From Acidaminobacter sp. (GTDB lineage Bacteria; Bacillota_A; Clostridia; Peptostreptococcales; Acidaminobacteraceae): a DNA stretch of 64,000 nt. The notes beneath the pieces were generated by a model. That model was not told the origin of the DNA, made no database searches, and saw only the letters and a program-made list of their open reading frames with translations. Made by a program: the position numbers and the translations under genes. The stretch spans positions 62,001 through 126,000 of the forward strand of contig WXFH01000037.1 of NCBI GenBank assembly GCA_009881125.1, given 5' to 3'. Shown piece by piece: positions 26,147 to 35,080 of the stretch. The number at the start of each line of letters is the position of its first letter. The stretch's first letter is position 1.

Positions 26147-26812
26147 TTGGTAGATTATAGTATGTTTGATATCCTTGGCCCAGTGATGATTGGACCTTCG
26201 AGCTCCCATACCGCAGGTGCGGCCAGAATAGGAAAGATGGCTCACAAGTTCGCAGGTGATGACATTAAAAGTGTGGATTTTTACCTGCATGGCTCCTTCG
26301 CTAAAACCTATCGAGGCCACGGAACAGATAAAGCGCTTCTGGCCGGGGTTCTGGGCTTTGGCGAGAGTGACGACCGGCTAAGAGAAGCCTTTGAGATCGC
26401 CGCTCAAAGGGGTGTTGCCTACAGCTTTCAGGAGAAAGATCTCGGCGATTTGATGCACCCGAATTCCGTCAAGATTGTCATCAGACGCACAGATGATTCG
26501 GAAGTGGTGCTGATTGGGTCGTCTATCGGCGGAGGAAATATAAACATTGTGCATCTGAACGGGATTGACCTCACGATCAGCGGTGAGCACCCGACCATTA
26601 TTGTCAGACATAACACGAGCAAAGGCATCATTTCAGGCATGACCAACATCCTGATGGCTTGTAACCTCGATGTTCTGTATATGAGTTTTCACAAGAAAAA
26701 GAATCGTGATGACGAGGGTGTCATGGTGATTGAAGTTTCGGATGTTGTCAGTGACGAGGCATTGCGCGCAATTCGCACATTTCCGGGCATTGTCGATGTC
26801 TATCTGATATGA
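26147..26812 (+). CDS. sdaAB: L-serine dehydratase, iron-sulfur-dependent, beta subunit
   Basis: 221 aa from the TTG at 26147, which follows AAAGGAGGTG. The N-terminal stretch DILGPVMIGPSSSHTAGAAR is the family signature; the C-terminal part (from about 145) has the ACT-like region. With SdaAA it forms an oxygen-sensitive [4Fe-4S] enzyme converting L-serine to pyruvate and ammonia, common in amino-acid-fermenting anaerobes. sdaAA follows after 10 nt. Confidence 0.94.
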   Translation: MVDYSMFDILGPVMIGPSSSHTAGAARIGKMAHKFAGDDIKSVDFYLHGSFAKTYRGHGTDKALLAGVLGFGESDDRLREAFEIAAQRGVAYSFQEKDLGDLMHPNSVKIVIRRTDDSEVVLIGSSIGGGNINIVHLNGIDLTISGEHPTIIVRHNTSKGIISGMTNILMACNLDVLYMSFHKKKNRDDEGVMVIEVSDVVSDEALRAIRTFPGIVDVYLI

Positions 26813-26822
26813 GAGGTGACGT

Positions 26823-27719
26823 ATGACTTATAGATTTACAACCGGTGAAGAACTTCTGGAAATTTGCGGCGAGAAAAAGATGACTATTGCTCAGGTTATG
26901 CTGGCAAGGGAAGTAGAAATGTCGAAAAGATCCGCGGAGGAGATCCGCGGTCAGATGCTTGACAGCCTTAATGTTATGAAGACAGCCATACAGGCGGGGC
27001 TTCATGAAGGTGTCAAGTCAGTCAGCGGACTGATTGGCGGAGAAGCCTACAAGCTGTCGCAGTATGCGGCGACACATGAGCCGCTGTCCGGGCGGGATAT
27101 GTTTCAAGCTATGACCAATGCTATGTCGGTCATGGAGGTCAATGCCTCCATGGGGCGGATTGTGGCATCCCCTACGGCGGGATCCTGTGGGATTGTGCCC
27201 GGGGCTTTGGTCTCAACCGGTCTCAGGCAGGGTAAGACAGATGAGGAATTGGTTGAGGCGCTTTTAACAGCATCCGCTATAGGTTTTCTATTTTCCAGAA
27301 ACGCTACGGTAGCTGGTTCTGAAGGGGGATGTCAGGCGGAGACGGGTACGGCATCCGCTATGGCCTCTGCCGCCATTGTGGAAATGATGGGCGGCAGTCC
27401 TGCAGCTGCGCTGAGCGCGGCGTCTTTTACCATCAAGAACATCTTGGGGCTCGTATGTGACCCAATCGCAGGTCTGGTGGAATGTCCCTGCGCGAAACGG
27501 AATGCGCTGGGTACGGCCAATGCCATCCTTTCGGCGGACATGGCTCTGGCAGGGTTGGAAACGGCGATCCCATTTGATGAAGTCGTGGACGCTATGTACC
27601 GCGTAGGTAAAGTTATGTCCCCAACGCTCAGAGAAACGGCCATGGGCGGCCTTGCGGCAACACCGACCGGTATTCGGATCGCGGAGAGAATCTTTGGTCC
27701 GGGCCATGGACGGGGTTAA
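26823..27719 (+). CDS. sdaAA: L-serine dehydratase, iron-sulfur-dependent, alpha subunit
   Basis: 298 aa, usual length. The catalytic domain contains SPTAGSCGIVPG and EGGCQAETGTASAMA, and the late cysteines in CDPIAGLVECPCAKRN; these supply ligands to the [4Fe-4S] cluster that binds the serine hydroxyl. The start at 26823 is preceded by GAGAGGTGACGT. It is co-transcribed with sdaAB and closed by a terminator. Confidence 0.95.
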   Translation: MTYRFTTGEELLEICGEKKMTIAQVMLAREVEMSKRSAEEIRGQMLDSLNVMKTAIQAGLHEGVKSVSGLIGGEAYKLSQYAATHEPLSGRDMFQAMTNAMSVMEVNASMGRIVASPTAGSCGIVPGALVSTGLRQGKTDEELVEALLTASAIGFLFSRNATVAGSEGGCQAETGTASAMASAAIVEMMGGSPAAALSAASFTIKNILGLVCDPIAGLVECPCAKRNALGTANAILSADMALAGLETAIPFDEVVDAMYRVGKVMSPTLRETAMGGLAATPTGIRIAERIFGPGHGRG

Positions 27720-27749
27720 GATTTAATTGTAGCCACATGAATTAATAAG

Positions 27750-27780
27750 AAGCCTCGGAGAACACGTCCGGGGCTTTTTG
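27750..27780 (+). terminator. Terminator of the sda operon
   Basis: AAGCCTCGGA pairs with TCCGGGGCTT, followed by TTTTG. Confidence 0.85.
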
Positions 27781-27781
27781 A

Positions 27782-27862
27782 TTGGGGTGGACGGTGCCAG
27801 CGGTTGTCGCCTGCTAACCCCGGCTTCCATGCGGACGTAACCTGTTGATCCTTCCGCCCCAA
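27782..27862. other. Intergenic segment with long-range pairing (candidate structured RNA)
   Basis: TTGGGGTGGACGG (27782-27794) pairs with CCTTCCGCCCCAA (27850-27862), 12 of 13 positions with one G-U. Inside, GGTT/AACC and CCG/CGG pairs could form two further hairpins, making a multibranched fold. It lies after the sda terminator and before the pspC promoter. No family is recognised. Confidence 0.4.
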
Positions 27863-27926
27863 CAGTTTGTTAAAAAATCATTAAGTTCTTAAGAATCATT
27901 TAATCTATAGTGTTTAACTGAGTACC

Positions 27927-27955
27927 TTGTAAAACAAGATAGCATATGGTATGAT
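27927..27955 (+). promoter_or_regulatory. Promoter of the pspC-pspC-liaF-like operon
   Basis: TTGTAA (27927-27932) and TATGAT (27950-27955), spacer 17 nt; the RBS AAAGGAGGTC follows at about 27970. Confidence 0.6.
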
Positions 27956-27985
27956 CATGCTGTAAAGAAAAGGAGGTCAAAACCT

Positions 27986-28480
27986 ATGGAAAAAAAATTG
28001 TATCGCTCCAGGGAAAATCGAATGTTGTTTGGTGTCTGCGGCGGCATTGGTGAATATACGGGCATCGATCCCACCGTCATTCGACTTGGCATGATTTTTA
28101 TTGGTTTTACATGCATCGGTGTTTTGTTTTACATTGCGGCTGGACTGATTATTCCTGAAGCGCCATTAAGCGGGCGGGGGACACAGGGGCCAGGCAGCGG
28201 ACCGGGAAGCGGTGGCGGCAGAAGCAGACGGGAGGAAGAAACTTTTGATCCTGTGGCGGGCGCCAAACCGGATATGCCGTCAGAAATGAAGACAGAGATG
28301 AAGACAGATGCCGGAGCAGAGGTATCTTCGGCGTCACAACCGTCGTCTGGCATTGGGCCGGAAGCAGGCTCAAGCGCTGAAAACTTTGACTATGAAACCG
28401 TTGAAGATGAGATTGCCGAGACGGCTGTCAATGCCTCAGAACCCAATAAACCAGCTGAATCAGCAACCAAGGAGGTCTAA
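27986..28480 (+). CDS. PspC-domain membrane protein with acidic C-terminal tail
   Basis: 164 aa. The PspC domain (about 1-60) starts KLYRSRENRMLFGVCGGIGE and contains a hydrophobic helical hairpin ending AAGLIIPEAP. The rest is a Gly/Ser/Glu-rich, presumably disordered tail. PspC proteins sense or stabilise stressed membranes. First gene of a three-gene operon; strong RBS AAAGGAGGTC. Confidence 0.9.
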   Translation: MEKKLYRSRENRMLFGVCGGIGEYTGIDPTVIRLGMIFIGFTCIGVLFYIAAGLIIPEAPLSGRGTQGPGSGPGSGGGRSRREEETFDPVAGAKPDMPSEMKTEMKTDAGAEVSSASQPSSGIGPEAGSSAENFDYETVEDEIAETAVNASEPNKPAESATKEV

Positions 28481-28483
28481 GTC

Positions 28484-28918
28484 ATGAAAAGACTGTATCG
28501 ATCCAATAATGACGTCGTCATAGCCGGTGTGTGCAGCGGCGTGGCGGAGTATTTCAACATAGATCCTGTGATTGTGAGAATTCTGTGGGCAGTCATGGTC
28601 ATCTTCGGAGGGACAGGCCTTTTGGCTTATATCATTTGTGCCATTGTCATCCCAAAGCGCCCGGTTGGTGAAGGCGGTTATGAATTCGTTCAGGAAGATC
28701 AGGGCTATGAAGGCGTGGACCCGGCTTCCGCAGGCGGCAGGAAATCACACGAATTCAACAATGACAACGCGCGGCTCATCATTGGTCTCGGTTTTATTGG
28801 ACTTGGCGCACTGTTATTTTTCCGACAAGTCCTGCCTTGGTTTGATTTCTCTCTGATTCTGCCGGTAGTTCTGATTCTTATTGGCGGATTGATTGTCATG
28901 AAGGGCAGAGGTGACTGA
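28484..28918 (+). CDS. PspC-domain membrane protein with extra TM segments
   Basis: 144 aa. N-terminal PspC (KRLYRSNNDVVIAGVCSGVAE, TM to about 62), a short polar linker, then two hydrophobic segments (about 100-116 and 122-140) like the LiaI/DUF5668 hairpin. A paralogue of the preceding gene with a 3-nt gap, so probably translationally coupled. The next gene begins 2 nt after its stop. Confidence 0.9.
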   Translation: MKRLYRSNNDVVIAGVCSGVAEYFNIDPVIVRILWAVMVIFGGTGLLAYIICAIVIPKRPVGEGGYEFVQEDQGYEGVDPASAGGRKSHEFNNDNARLIIGLGFIGLGALLFFRQVLPWFDFSLILPVVLILIGGLIVMKGRGD

Positions 28919-28920
28919 AG

Positions 28921-30033
28921 ATGGACGATCAGCAGCAAACAAGTCAACCGGAACAACCTAAAGCACAACCCACATCACAACCCAAGCTTGAACCTCAGCG
29001 GGATTCCAGCGCAAAAGGCAGCGCAGTCCTAACCAGCGCAGAGATTGAAGAGCGTGACAAAGCACTTCGCAGAAGACGTCACAAACAGATTGCAGACGGC
29101 ATAGGCGTTGGTCTGACCTTCATTGCCATAGGCGTTGTCTGGCTGCTCGTCAAGTTTGGCTATATCAATATCTCCATAATCAGTGCGCTCTTCGATCTTT
29201 GGCCGCTCATCTTCGTTGTCGTTGGCGTCAATATCATATTCAGGAGATTTCCTTACATTGGCCTTATAACTTGGGTGCTGTTCATTGCAGCAATTCTGCT
29301 TTATGGCACCATGGTTGGCAGCCGTGACCGGGATCTTGATTTCTTCGGGATGACCCTGCCTTGGTCCATTGTCGAGCGTGGGGACAGAAACGCTGATGCC
29401 TGGGTCTCCGGCATAACCAGTGGCAGCTTTGCCCTCTCTGATTTGGACGGCATCGATAAAGCCAGCGTGGATATCGCCCTTCCGGCGGGAACTTTCAAAG
29501 TTGGTCTGACGGATCAAAGTGCCATGTCCTATGTGGTGCCCGGAAAGCTATACCAGGTTGGAAGCCGCAGGAGCGAAAGTGCCATTGCTTATAACTTTAA
29601 TCCCGAAGAAGGTCTTCGTTTTGATGATATTCACGAAAAACTGGATTATGATCTCTATTTAAATCCTAAGGTCAAATGGGACCTCAAAGTCGATGCCGGT
29701 GCTATGGAAAGCGATATGAGTCTTGAAAAGATCCCGGTGGAACGACTGCAAATCAACATGGGCGCCGGAGACCTTGATCTCAGAATGGGGAACCTCGTCG
29801 AGCGTTCAACCGTTGAAATCAACTGCGGCGCGACCTCCATCCGCCTTGTGGTGCCGGAGGGCGTCGGCGTCAGTGTCGATTACAAAGGGATTGTAGGAGA
29901 CCAATCCCTATCAAGTAACGGCTTCATCAAAGAGGATGGTATCTATTATTCCGAGGGCTATGACCAGTCCGAGGAACAGATTGAACTGGTGATCAAATCC
30001 GCTGTGGCAGAGATTGACGTGATCTTTCAATAA
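28921..30033 (+). CDS. LiaF-like membrane protein with toast-rack C-terminal domain
   Basis: 370 aa. A charged N-terminus (about 1-60) precedes a compact bundle of four hydrophobic segments (about 62-140; FIAIGVVWLLVKFG, LWPLIFVVVGV). The C-terminal half (about 170-370) is a beta-helical DUF4097/LiaF-type domain with repeated NMGAGDLDL- and NCGATSIRL-like strands. LiaF and related proteins restrain envelope-stress signalling. No LiaR/LiaS pair is in this window. Third gene of the operon. Confidence 0.85.
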   Translation: MDDQQQTSQPEQPKAQPTSQPKLEPQRDSSAKGSAVLTSAEIEERDKALRRRRHKQIADGIGVGLTFIAIGVVWLLVKFGYINISIISALFDLWPLIFVVVGVNIIFRRFPYIGLITWVLFIAAILLYGTMVGSRDRDLDFFGMTLPWSIVERGDRNADAWVSGITSGSFALSDLDGIDKASVDIALPAGTFKVGLTDQSAMSYVVPGKLYQVGSRRSESAIAYNFNPEEGLRFDDIHEKLDYDLYLNPKVKWDLKVDAGAMESDMSLEKIPVERLQINMGAGDLDLRMGNLVERSTVEINCGATSIRLVVPEGVGVSVDYKGIVGDQSLSSNGFIKEDGIYYSEGYDQSEEQIELVIKSAVAEIDVIFQ

Positions 30034-30060
30034 AAGTTATTGTGTAGACCATTCAAATTT

Positions 30061-30104
30061 GGGAATACTAGAAGTATATTATTCTGGTATTCCCTCTGTT
30101 TTTT
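30061..30104 (+). terminator. Terminator of the pspC operon
   Basis: GGGAATAC (30061-30068) pairs with GTATTCCC (30087-30094), an inner AGAA/TTCT extends the stem, and CTGTTTTTT follows. Confidence 0.85.
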
Positions 30105-30143
30105 GTGGGGGCTTCGTCGTCGGACAGATGGGTGGGATGTCAT

Positions 30144-30497
30144 ATGGGTTCTTATGAGCATAATATCAAGGTCATCAATGATCACAGGCATAGAGGCTAT
30201 CTGGAAGGCGAGATTGACGGCATGCTTTGGTTTGCGATTGTACATGAAGAGCCAGTGGAGACCGGTATTGACCCAGAGACTATGAAGCGGGGCATGGGCC
30301 GCGTGACCCGGCTGTGTATTTATCAGGATTCTTCGACCGTAGACGGCAATCCGTATTTGCCTTCCATGAGTATAAAGCGGATTGTTTATGTCAATTATCA
30401 GCGTGACTGGAGCATTTTTCATTACGACTTCAGAAGCATGGCCCGCGAGTTGGTGTGGTATCTGGAACGCCGGTGCTGTATGCACCTTCTTAAATAG
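30144..30497 (+). CDS. Small uncharacterised protein
   Basis: 117 aa from the ATG at 30144, preceded by GGTGGGATGTC; the frame is open further upstream but without an RBS. The sequence (MGSYEHNIKVINDHRHRGYL) has no TM helix or signal; a run WSIFHYDFRSMARELVWYLE near the end suggests an amphipathic helix. I do not assign a family. It is a single gene between the pspC operon terminator and the valS leader. Confidence 0.7.
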   Translation: MGSYEHNIKVINDHRHRGYLEGEIDGMLWFAIVHEEPVETGIDPETMKRGMGRVTRLCIYQDSSTVDGNPYLPSMSIKRIVYVNYQRDWSIFHYDFRSMARELVWYLERRCCMHLLK

Positions 30498-30559
30498 CAT
30501 GTTAAAGATTAAAGGCGGGTGGCCGATGGCCGCGGGTTGCACCCCCCCTCGCTTCCATA

Positions 30560-30602
30560 TGCCTATTGCGGCTTACGCCTATTGCGGCTTACGCCTATTG
30601 CC
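30560..30602. repeat. 16-nt tandem repeat, 2.6 copies
   Basis: Units TGCCTATTGCGGCTTA and CGCCTATTGCGGCTTA plus a partial third unit, ending four bases before the valS promoter -35 box. The unit is the reverse complement of the repeat at 61241-61304. Confidence 0.9.
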
Positions 30603-30605
30603 TCC

Positions 30606-30634
30606 TTGACTAGTGCGCCTGCTTCTTGTATAAT
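30606..30634 (+). promoter_or_regulatory. valS promoter
   Basis: TTGACT (30606-30611) and TATAAT (30629-30634) with a 17-nt spacer, directly before the T-box leader. Confidence 0.85.
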
Positions 30635-30649
30635 GTGCTCAGCAAACTA

Positions 30650-31000
30650 AATGAAGAATGTGATTATGTCTGCGGTTGGGTGACCATCGGCAGGCAGAGC
30701 ACTTAAAACGCTGAGAAACAGAGGAGTAGGCCTTAACAATGTGTTCAGAGAGAGTGTCCATGGCTGGGAGACACTTCGCGGGTTGTGAGGCTGAAGGTCG
30801 CTGTGGAGCGGCCGGCGCGAACGCTTTTGAGAAGCCAAGCGCTGGACGGGTGACGCCGTTTGACGTCAATGGAGGTGCCGCGAAGCGGAGTCTCGGAAGC
30901 GCTTGCAAAGCAGGCTGCACCGGGATGAGCAGACGGAACTGGGGTGGTAACGCGAATAGACTTCGTCCCTTGATTGGGATGGAGTTTTTTTTATTTCCCA
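30650..31000 (+). ncRNA. T-box leader, valine specifier
   Basis: The leader contains the AGTA bulge motif (GAGGAGTAGG, about 30721), an AGAGAG distal element, and the conserved T-box core with GGGGTGGTAACGCG (about 30941-30954). A specifier GTC (Val) is readable at 30797-30799 in the context TGAAGGTCGC. The terminator stem CTTCGTCCC/GGGATGGAG with a T run ends near 31000. Uncharged tRNA-Val would stabilise the antiterminator and allow valS expression. Confidence 0.93.
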
Positions 31001-31049
31001 AAAGATCGGAAAAGGTCAGAAAAAAGAATCATAGTCGGGAGTGAACATT

Positions 31050-33743
31050 GTGGAAGAGAAAAACATTGAAAAAATGACGCAAGAAATGCCAGCCGCGGGT
31101 GAAATGGGCAAAACTTATGATCCTAAAGCCTTTGAGGACAAAATTTACGCAGGCTGGATGGATAAGAAGCAATTTAAGGCAGAGGTCAATCCGGACAAGA
31201 AGCCTTACACAATTGTACTTCCTCCTCCAAACATCACAGGACAGCTTCACATGGGCCATGCGCTGGATCAAACCTTACAGGATATCCTGATCCGCTGGAG
31301 GCGCATGCAGGGCTTTGAGGCCCTCTGGCTGCCGGGAACGGACCATGCCAGCATCGCTACCGAGGTCAAAGTGGTTGAGAAGATCAAGAAGGAAGAAGGC
31401 CTTAACAAGGAAGAGGTCGGCCGCGACGGCTTCCTGGAGCGCGCCTGGGCATGGCGTGAGGATTACGGCCGCCAGATCGTCAACCAGATGATGAAGCTGG
31501 GCAGCTCCTGCGACTGGGACCGCGAGCGCTTCACCATGGACGAAGGCTGTAACCAGGCGGTAACAGAAGTCTTTATCCGCCTTTACGAAAAAGGTCTGAT
31601 TTACCGCGGGAACCGTCTGATCAACTGGTGCCCGGACTGCATGACCACGCTTTCGGACGCTGAGGTCGAACACGAAGAAAAGCAAGGTGCGTTCTATCAT
31701 ATCAAATACTATCTCCAGGATTCGGAGGACGATTACCTCGAAATCGCTACGACCCGCCCGGAAACCATGCTGGGCGACACGGGGATAGCGGTGCATCCGG
31801 AGGATCCGCGCTATGCCAAATACGTTGGCAAAGTGGCAATTCTTCCGCTTGTTGGAAGAGCTCTGCCGATAGTCGCGGATGCCTACGTCGACCGCGAAGT
31901 CGGTACCGGCGCTCTGAAAGTGACGCCTGCCCATGACCCTAATGACTATGAAATTGGCAAGCGCCACAACTTGGAGACCGTCGAAGCCATGAACTTCGAT
32001 GGGACCATGAACGCCGCCGCGGGTGAATTCGAAGGCATGGACCGCTTCACCTGCAGAAAAGCCGTCGTCGAAAAGCTGAAAGCTTCAGGTCATCTTATTG
32101 AAATCAAAGAGCACCAGCACAATGTAGGCACTTGCTACCGCTGCCATACCATCATTGAGCCAATGCTGTCCGACCAGTGGTTTGTCAGCATGGAGCCTCT
32201 CGCGGGACCGGCCATTGAAGTCGTCAAAAATAACACTCTGGAGTTTGTACCGGAGCGCTTTACGAAAATTTATATGCACTGGCTGGAGAATATCCGCGAC
32301 TGGTGTATCTCCAGACAACTCTGGTGGGGTCACCGAATCCCTGCTTACTACTGTGAGCATTGCAGCAAAGTCGTTGTGGCCAGGGAGATGCCGGATACTT
32401 GCGCGGACTGCGGCGGCACGAACTTCCGACAGGACGAGGATGTCCTCGACACTTGGTTCAGCTCAGCCCTTTGGCCGTTTTCAACTTTGGGCTGGCCTGA
32501 AAAAACACCTGATCTCGATTATTTTTATCCGACCAGCGTTTTGGTCACAGGCTATGACATCATTTTCTTCTGGGTAGTCCGTATGGTCTTCTCGGGTCTT
32601 GATGCCATGGGTGACATTCCCTTTGATAAAGTATTCATCCACGGATTGGTCAGGGCGGCGGACGGCAAAAAAATGTCCAAGTCTCTGGGTAACGGCGTTG
32701 ATCCGCTGGATATCATTGACCAGTTTGGCGCTGACGCGCTGCGCTTTATGCTGGCGACGGGCAACAGCCCGGGCAATGACCTTAAGTTCCAGATTGACCG
32801 CGTCGAGTCCAGCCGGAACTTCGCGAACAAATTGTGGAATGCTTCCCGCTTCGTTTTGATGGGCATTGAAAAGGATCCGGGGGCACTGGACGGCTCTGAA
32901 ACGCTGACCCTGGCGGACCGCTGGATTCTCTCGAGACTGTCCCAGTTGACCACAGAGTCTACGGAAAACCTCGAAAAGTTTGAGCTTGGCGTCGCTGCCA
33001 ATAAGATTTATGAATTTGTATGGAACGAATACTGTGACTGGTACATCGAAACTGCGAAGAAACGTCTTTACGGCGAAAATCCGGAGGAAAAAGCGACTGT
33101 TCAGAAAGTCCTTCTCTCCGTGCTTAGAGATATTCTGAAGCTGCTCCATCCGTTTATACCGTTTATTACGGAAGAGATCTGGCAGCACCTCCCATCCAAG
33201 GACGCTGACCTGATTGTGACGCCTTGGCCGGTGGCGAATCTGGGCCATGTGGATGCCGACGCTGAGCGTGCCATGGAGATTCTGATGGACGCCATCCGCA
33301 GCATCCGTAACTCCCGGGCTGAAATGGAGGTCGCACCGTCCAGAAAAGCCAGACTTATTGTCAAGGTATCGCCGGAACTCATGCCGGTCTTCCTGGATCA
33401 AAAAACGTATCTCGAAAGCCTTGCTTCAGCCTCTGAAGTACGGGCGTTTGTCGAAGGCGAAGTCGTAGAGGATGCTGTTTCGGTAGTCGTTCCGGGCGGA
33501 GAACTGCTCATGCCGCTGGACGACTTGATCGACTACAAAAAGGAATCTGAGCGCCTTGAAAGAGAAGTGAAGAAGCTGACTGCGGAAATTGACCGCATTG
33601 ACTCTAAACTGGGCAATGCAGGCTTTGTCGCCAAAGCACCGGCTCAGCTGGTTGAGGAGGAGCGCGCGAAGCGCGTGACACTGGCAGAGATGCTGACCCT
33701 CTCTCAAGACAGACTCGACAAAGTCAAATCCAAACTCAAATAG
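31050..33743 (+). CDS. valS: Valyl-tRNA synthetase
   Basis: 897 aa from the GTG at 31050, which has GGGAGTGA seven bases upstream (an in-frame GTG at 31041 is too close to it). Class I signatures are NITGQLHMGHAL (HIGH-type, about residue 48) and DGKKMSKSLGNG (KMSKS, about 537). The editing domain contains TTRPETMLGDT and DPNDYEIG. The C-terminal coiled coil has heptad-rich LEREVKKLTAEIDR. It charges tRNA-Val in the cytosol and is controlled by the T-box upstream. folC follows after 12 nt. Confidence 0.97.
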   Translation: MEEKNIEKMTQEMPAAGEMGKTYDPKAFEDKIYAGWMDKKQFKAEVNPDKKPYTIVLPPPNITGQLHMGHALDQTLQDILIRWRRMQGFEALWLPGTDHASIATEVKVVEKIKKEEGLNKEEVGRDGFLERAWAWREDYGRQIVNQMMKLGSSCDWDRERFTMDEGCNQAVTEVFIRLYEKGLIYRGNRLINWCPDCMTTLSDAEVEHEEKQGAFYHIKYYLQDSEDDYLEIATTRPETMLGDTGIAVHPEDPRYAKYVGKVAILPLVGRALPIVADAYVDREVGTGALKVTPAHDPNDYEIGKRHNLETVEAMNFDGTMNAAAGEFEGMDRFTCRKAVVEKLKASGHLIEIKEHQHNVGTCYRCHTIIEPMLSDQWFVSMEPLAGPAIEVVKNNTLEFVPERFTKIYMHWLENIRDWCISRQLWWGHRIPAYYCEHCSKVVVAREMPDTCADCGGTNFRQDEDVLDTWFSSALWPFSTLGWPEKTPDLDYFYPTSVLVTGYDIIFFWVVRMVFSGLDAMGDIPFDKVFIHGLVRAADGKKMSKSLGNGVDPLDIIDQFGADALRFMLATGNSPGNDLKFQIDRVESSRNFANKLWNASRFVLMGIEKDPGALDGSETLTLADRWILSRLSQLTTESTENLEKFELGVAANKIYEFVWNEYCDWYIETAKKRLYGENPEEKATVQKVLLSVLRDILKLLHPFIPFITEEIWQHLPSKDADLIVTPWPVANLGHVDADAERAMEILMDAIRSIRNSRAEMEVAPSRKARLIVKVSPELMPVFLDQKTYLESLASASEVRAFVEGEVVEDAVSVVVPGGELLMPLDDLIDYKKESERLEREVKKLTAEIDRIDSKLGNAGFVAKAPAQLVEEERAKRVTLAEMLTLSQDRLDKVKSKLK

Positions 33744-33755
33744 GAGAGAAGCGGC

Positions 33756-35054
33756 ATGAATGTTCGTGAAGCGATCGATTATATCCACAGTACCTATCAA
33801 TTTGGCAGCAAGCTCGGCCTCGATAATATAACACAGCTCCTCGATTATATGGGCAATCCTCAGGACCGGCTGGCGTATATCCACGTCGCCGGGACAAATG
33901 GCAAAGGCTCCACGTCAACTATGATCTATTCGATTTTGAGAGCCCAGGGCTACAGAGTCGGGCTCTACACGTCGCCCTATCTGGAGGTGTTCAATGAGCG
34001 CATCCGGATCAACGGGGAGAACATTGATGATCAGTCTCTGGCAGAGGTCGTTTCCTTTGTCAAGAATCACGTGGACCGCATGCTGAGTGAAGGCTGTACT
34101 CATCCAACCGAATTTGAAATCGTCACTGCGGTGGCCTTTGAGTACTATGCAAGACACAAAGTGGATTATGTGGTGCTGGAGGTTGGCCTGGGTGGCCGTC
34201 TTGACTCCACCAATGTCATCAAGAAGCCTTTAGTGTCCGTGATTACGCCAGTGGATCTTGATCACGTAGAATATTTGGGTGACACTTTGGACAAAGTCGC
34301 CTTTGAAAAGGCGGGCATCATCAAGGCGGATTCGGTCTGCGTTGTTCATCCTCAGGCGCAGGAAGCCATGGACGTTATAGCTTCCCGCTGCCAGGAACTT
34401 GGCACGCGCCTGGTGGTCGCACCCTGTGAAGAGGCATCGATCCAGTCTGCAACCCTTGAAGGTACTGTTTTTAAACTCTTTGACAATGCCTACTGCTTAA
34501 AGCTGATTGGCGACTATCAGGTCAACAATGCCGTTGTGGCGTTGACCACTGCGGAAGCCCTCAAGGAAGCCTATGACATTGAAATTTCGGACAATGCGAT
34601 CCGCGACGGGCTAGCGGCTGCAGTCTGGCCTGGACGTCTCGAAGTCATGTCCCACGAGCCGCTGGTAATGATCGATGGCGCCCACAATTTCCATGGGGCG
34701 TCCGGTCTGGCGGCAGCCGTCAAACGACTTATGCCGGAGCAGCGAATTGTCGCTGTTGTCGGTATTCTTGGAGATAAGGATATCTCGGGCATGCTGAGTG
34801 TTATGATGCCGCTGCTCGATACAGTTATTGCAACTGAACCAAACAATCCAAGAAAAATGAGTGCAGAGGGTTTGGCTGAGCGCATGGCGCCTTATGGTAA
34901 GACAGTCATTGTCCGTCCGGCTATAGCCGATGCTTTGGATTTGGCGTTTGAACATTTGTCGCCGGGAACACATGACGCAATCTTGTGTTTTGGGTCACTG
35001 TATATGATTGGCGAGGTCAGAACCTTGTTGAGACAGCGGCTTTGGAATGAGTAA
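33756..35054 (+). CDS. folC: Folylpolyglutamate synthase / dihydrofolate synthase
   Basis: 432 aa Mur-ligase-family enzyme. The P-loop is HVAGTNGKGSTSTMI (about residue 45), followed by YTSPYLEVFNERI, LEVGLGGRLDSTN and ITPVDLDHVEYLG; the second domain has MIDGAHNFHGA. It adds glutamates to folates with ATP. The valS-folC order is common in Bacillota. Good RBS AGGAGAG 8 nt before the ATG. Confidence 0.95.
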   Translation: MNVREAIDYIHSTYQFGSKLGLDNITQLLDYMGNPQDRLAYIHVAGTNGKGSTSTMIYSILRAQGYRVGLYTSPYLEVFNERIRINGENIDDQSLAEVVSFVKNHVDRMLSEGCTHPTEFEIVTAVAFEYYARHKVDYVVLEVGLGGRLDSTNVIKKPLVSVITPVDLDHVEYLGDTLDKVAFEKAGIIKADSVCVVHPQAQEAMDVIASRCQELGTRLVVAPCEEASIQSATLEGTVFKLFDNAYCLKLIGDYQVNNAVVALTTAEALKEAYDIEISDNAIRDGLAAAVWPGRLEVMSHEPLVMIDGAHNFHGASGLAAAVKRLMPEQRIVAVVGILGDKDISGMLSVMMPLLDTVIATEPNNPRKMSAEGLAERMAPYGKTVIVRPAIADALDLAFEHLSPGTHDAILCFGSLYMIGEVRTLLRQRLWNE

Positions 35055-35080
35055 TTAGAGTTACCGGGGGAGGTGAGCTT

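Noticed and set aside
30560..30602. CRISPR array
   Set aside because: Repeat units are only 16 nt and directly adjacent, with no spacers; the same holds at 61241-61304. No cas genes in the window.
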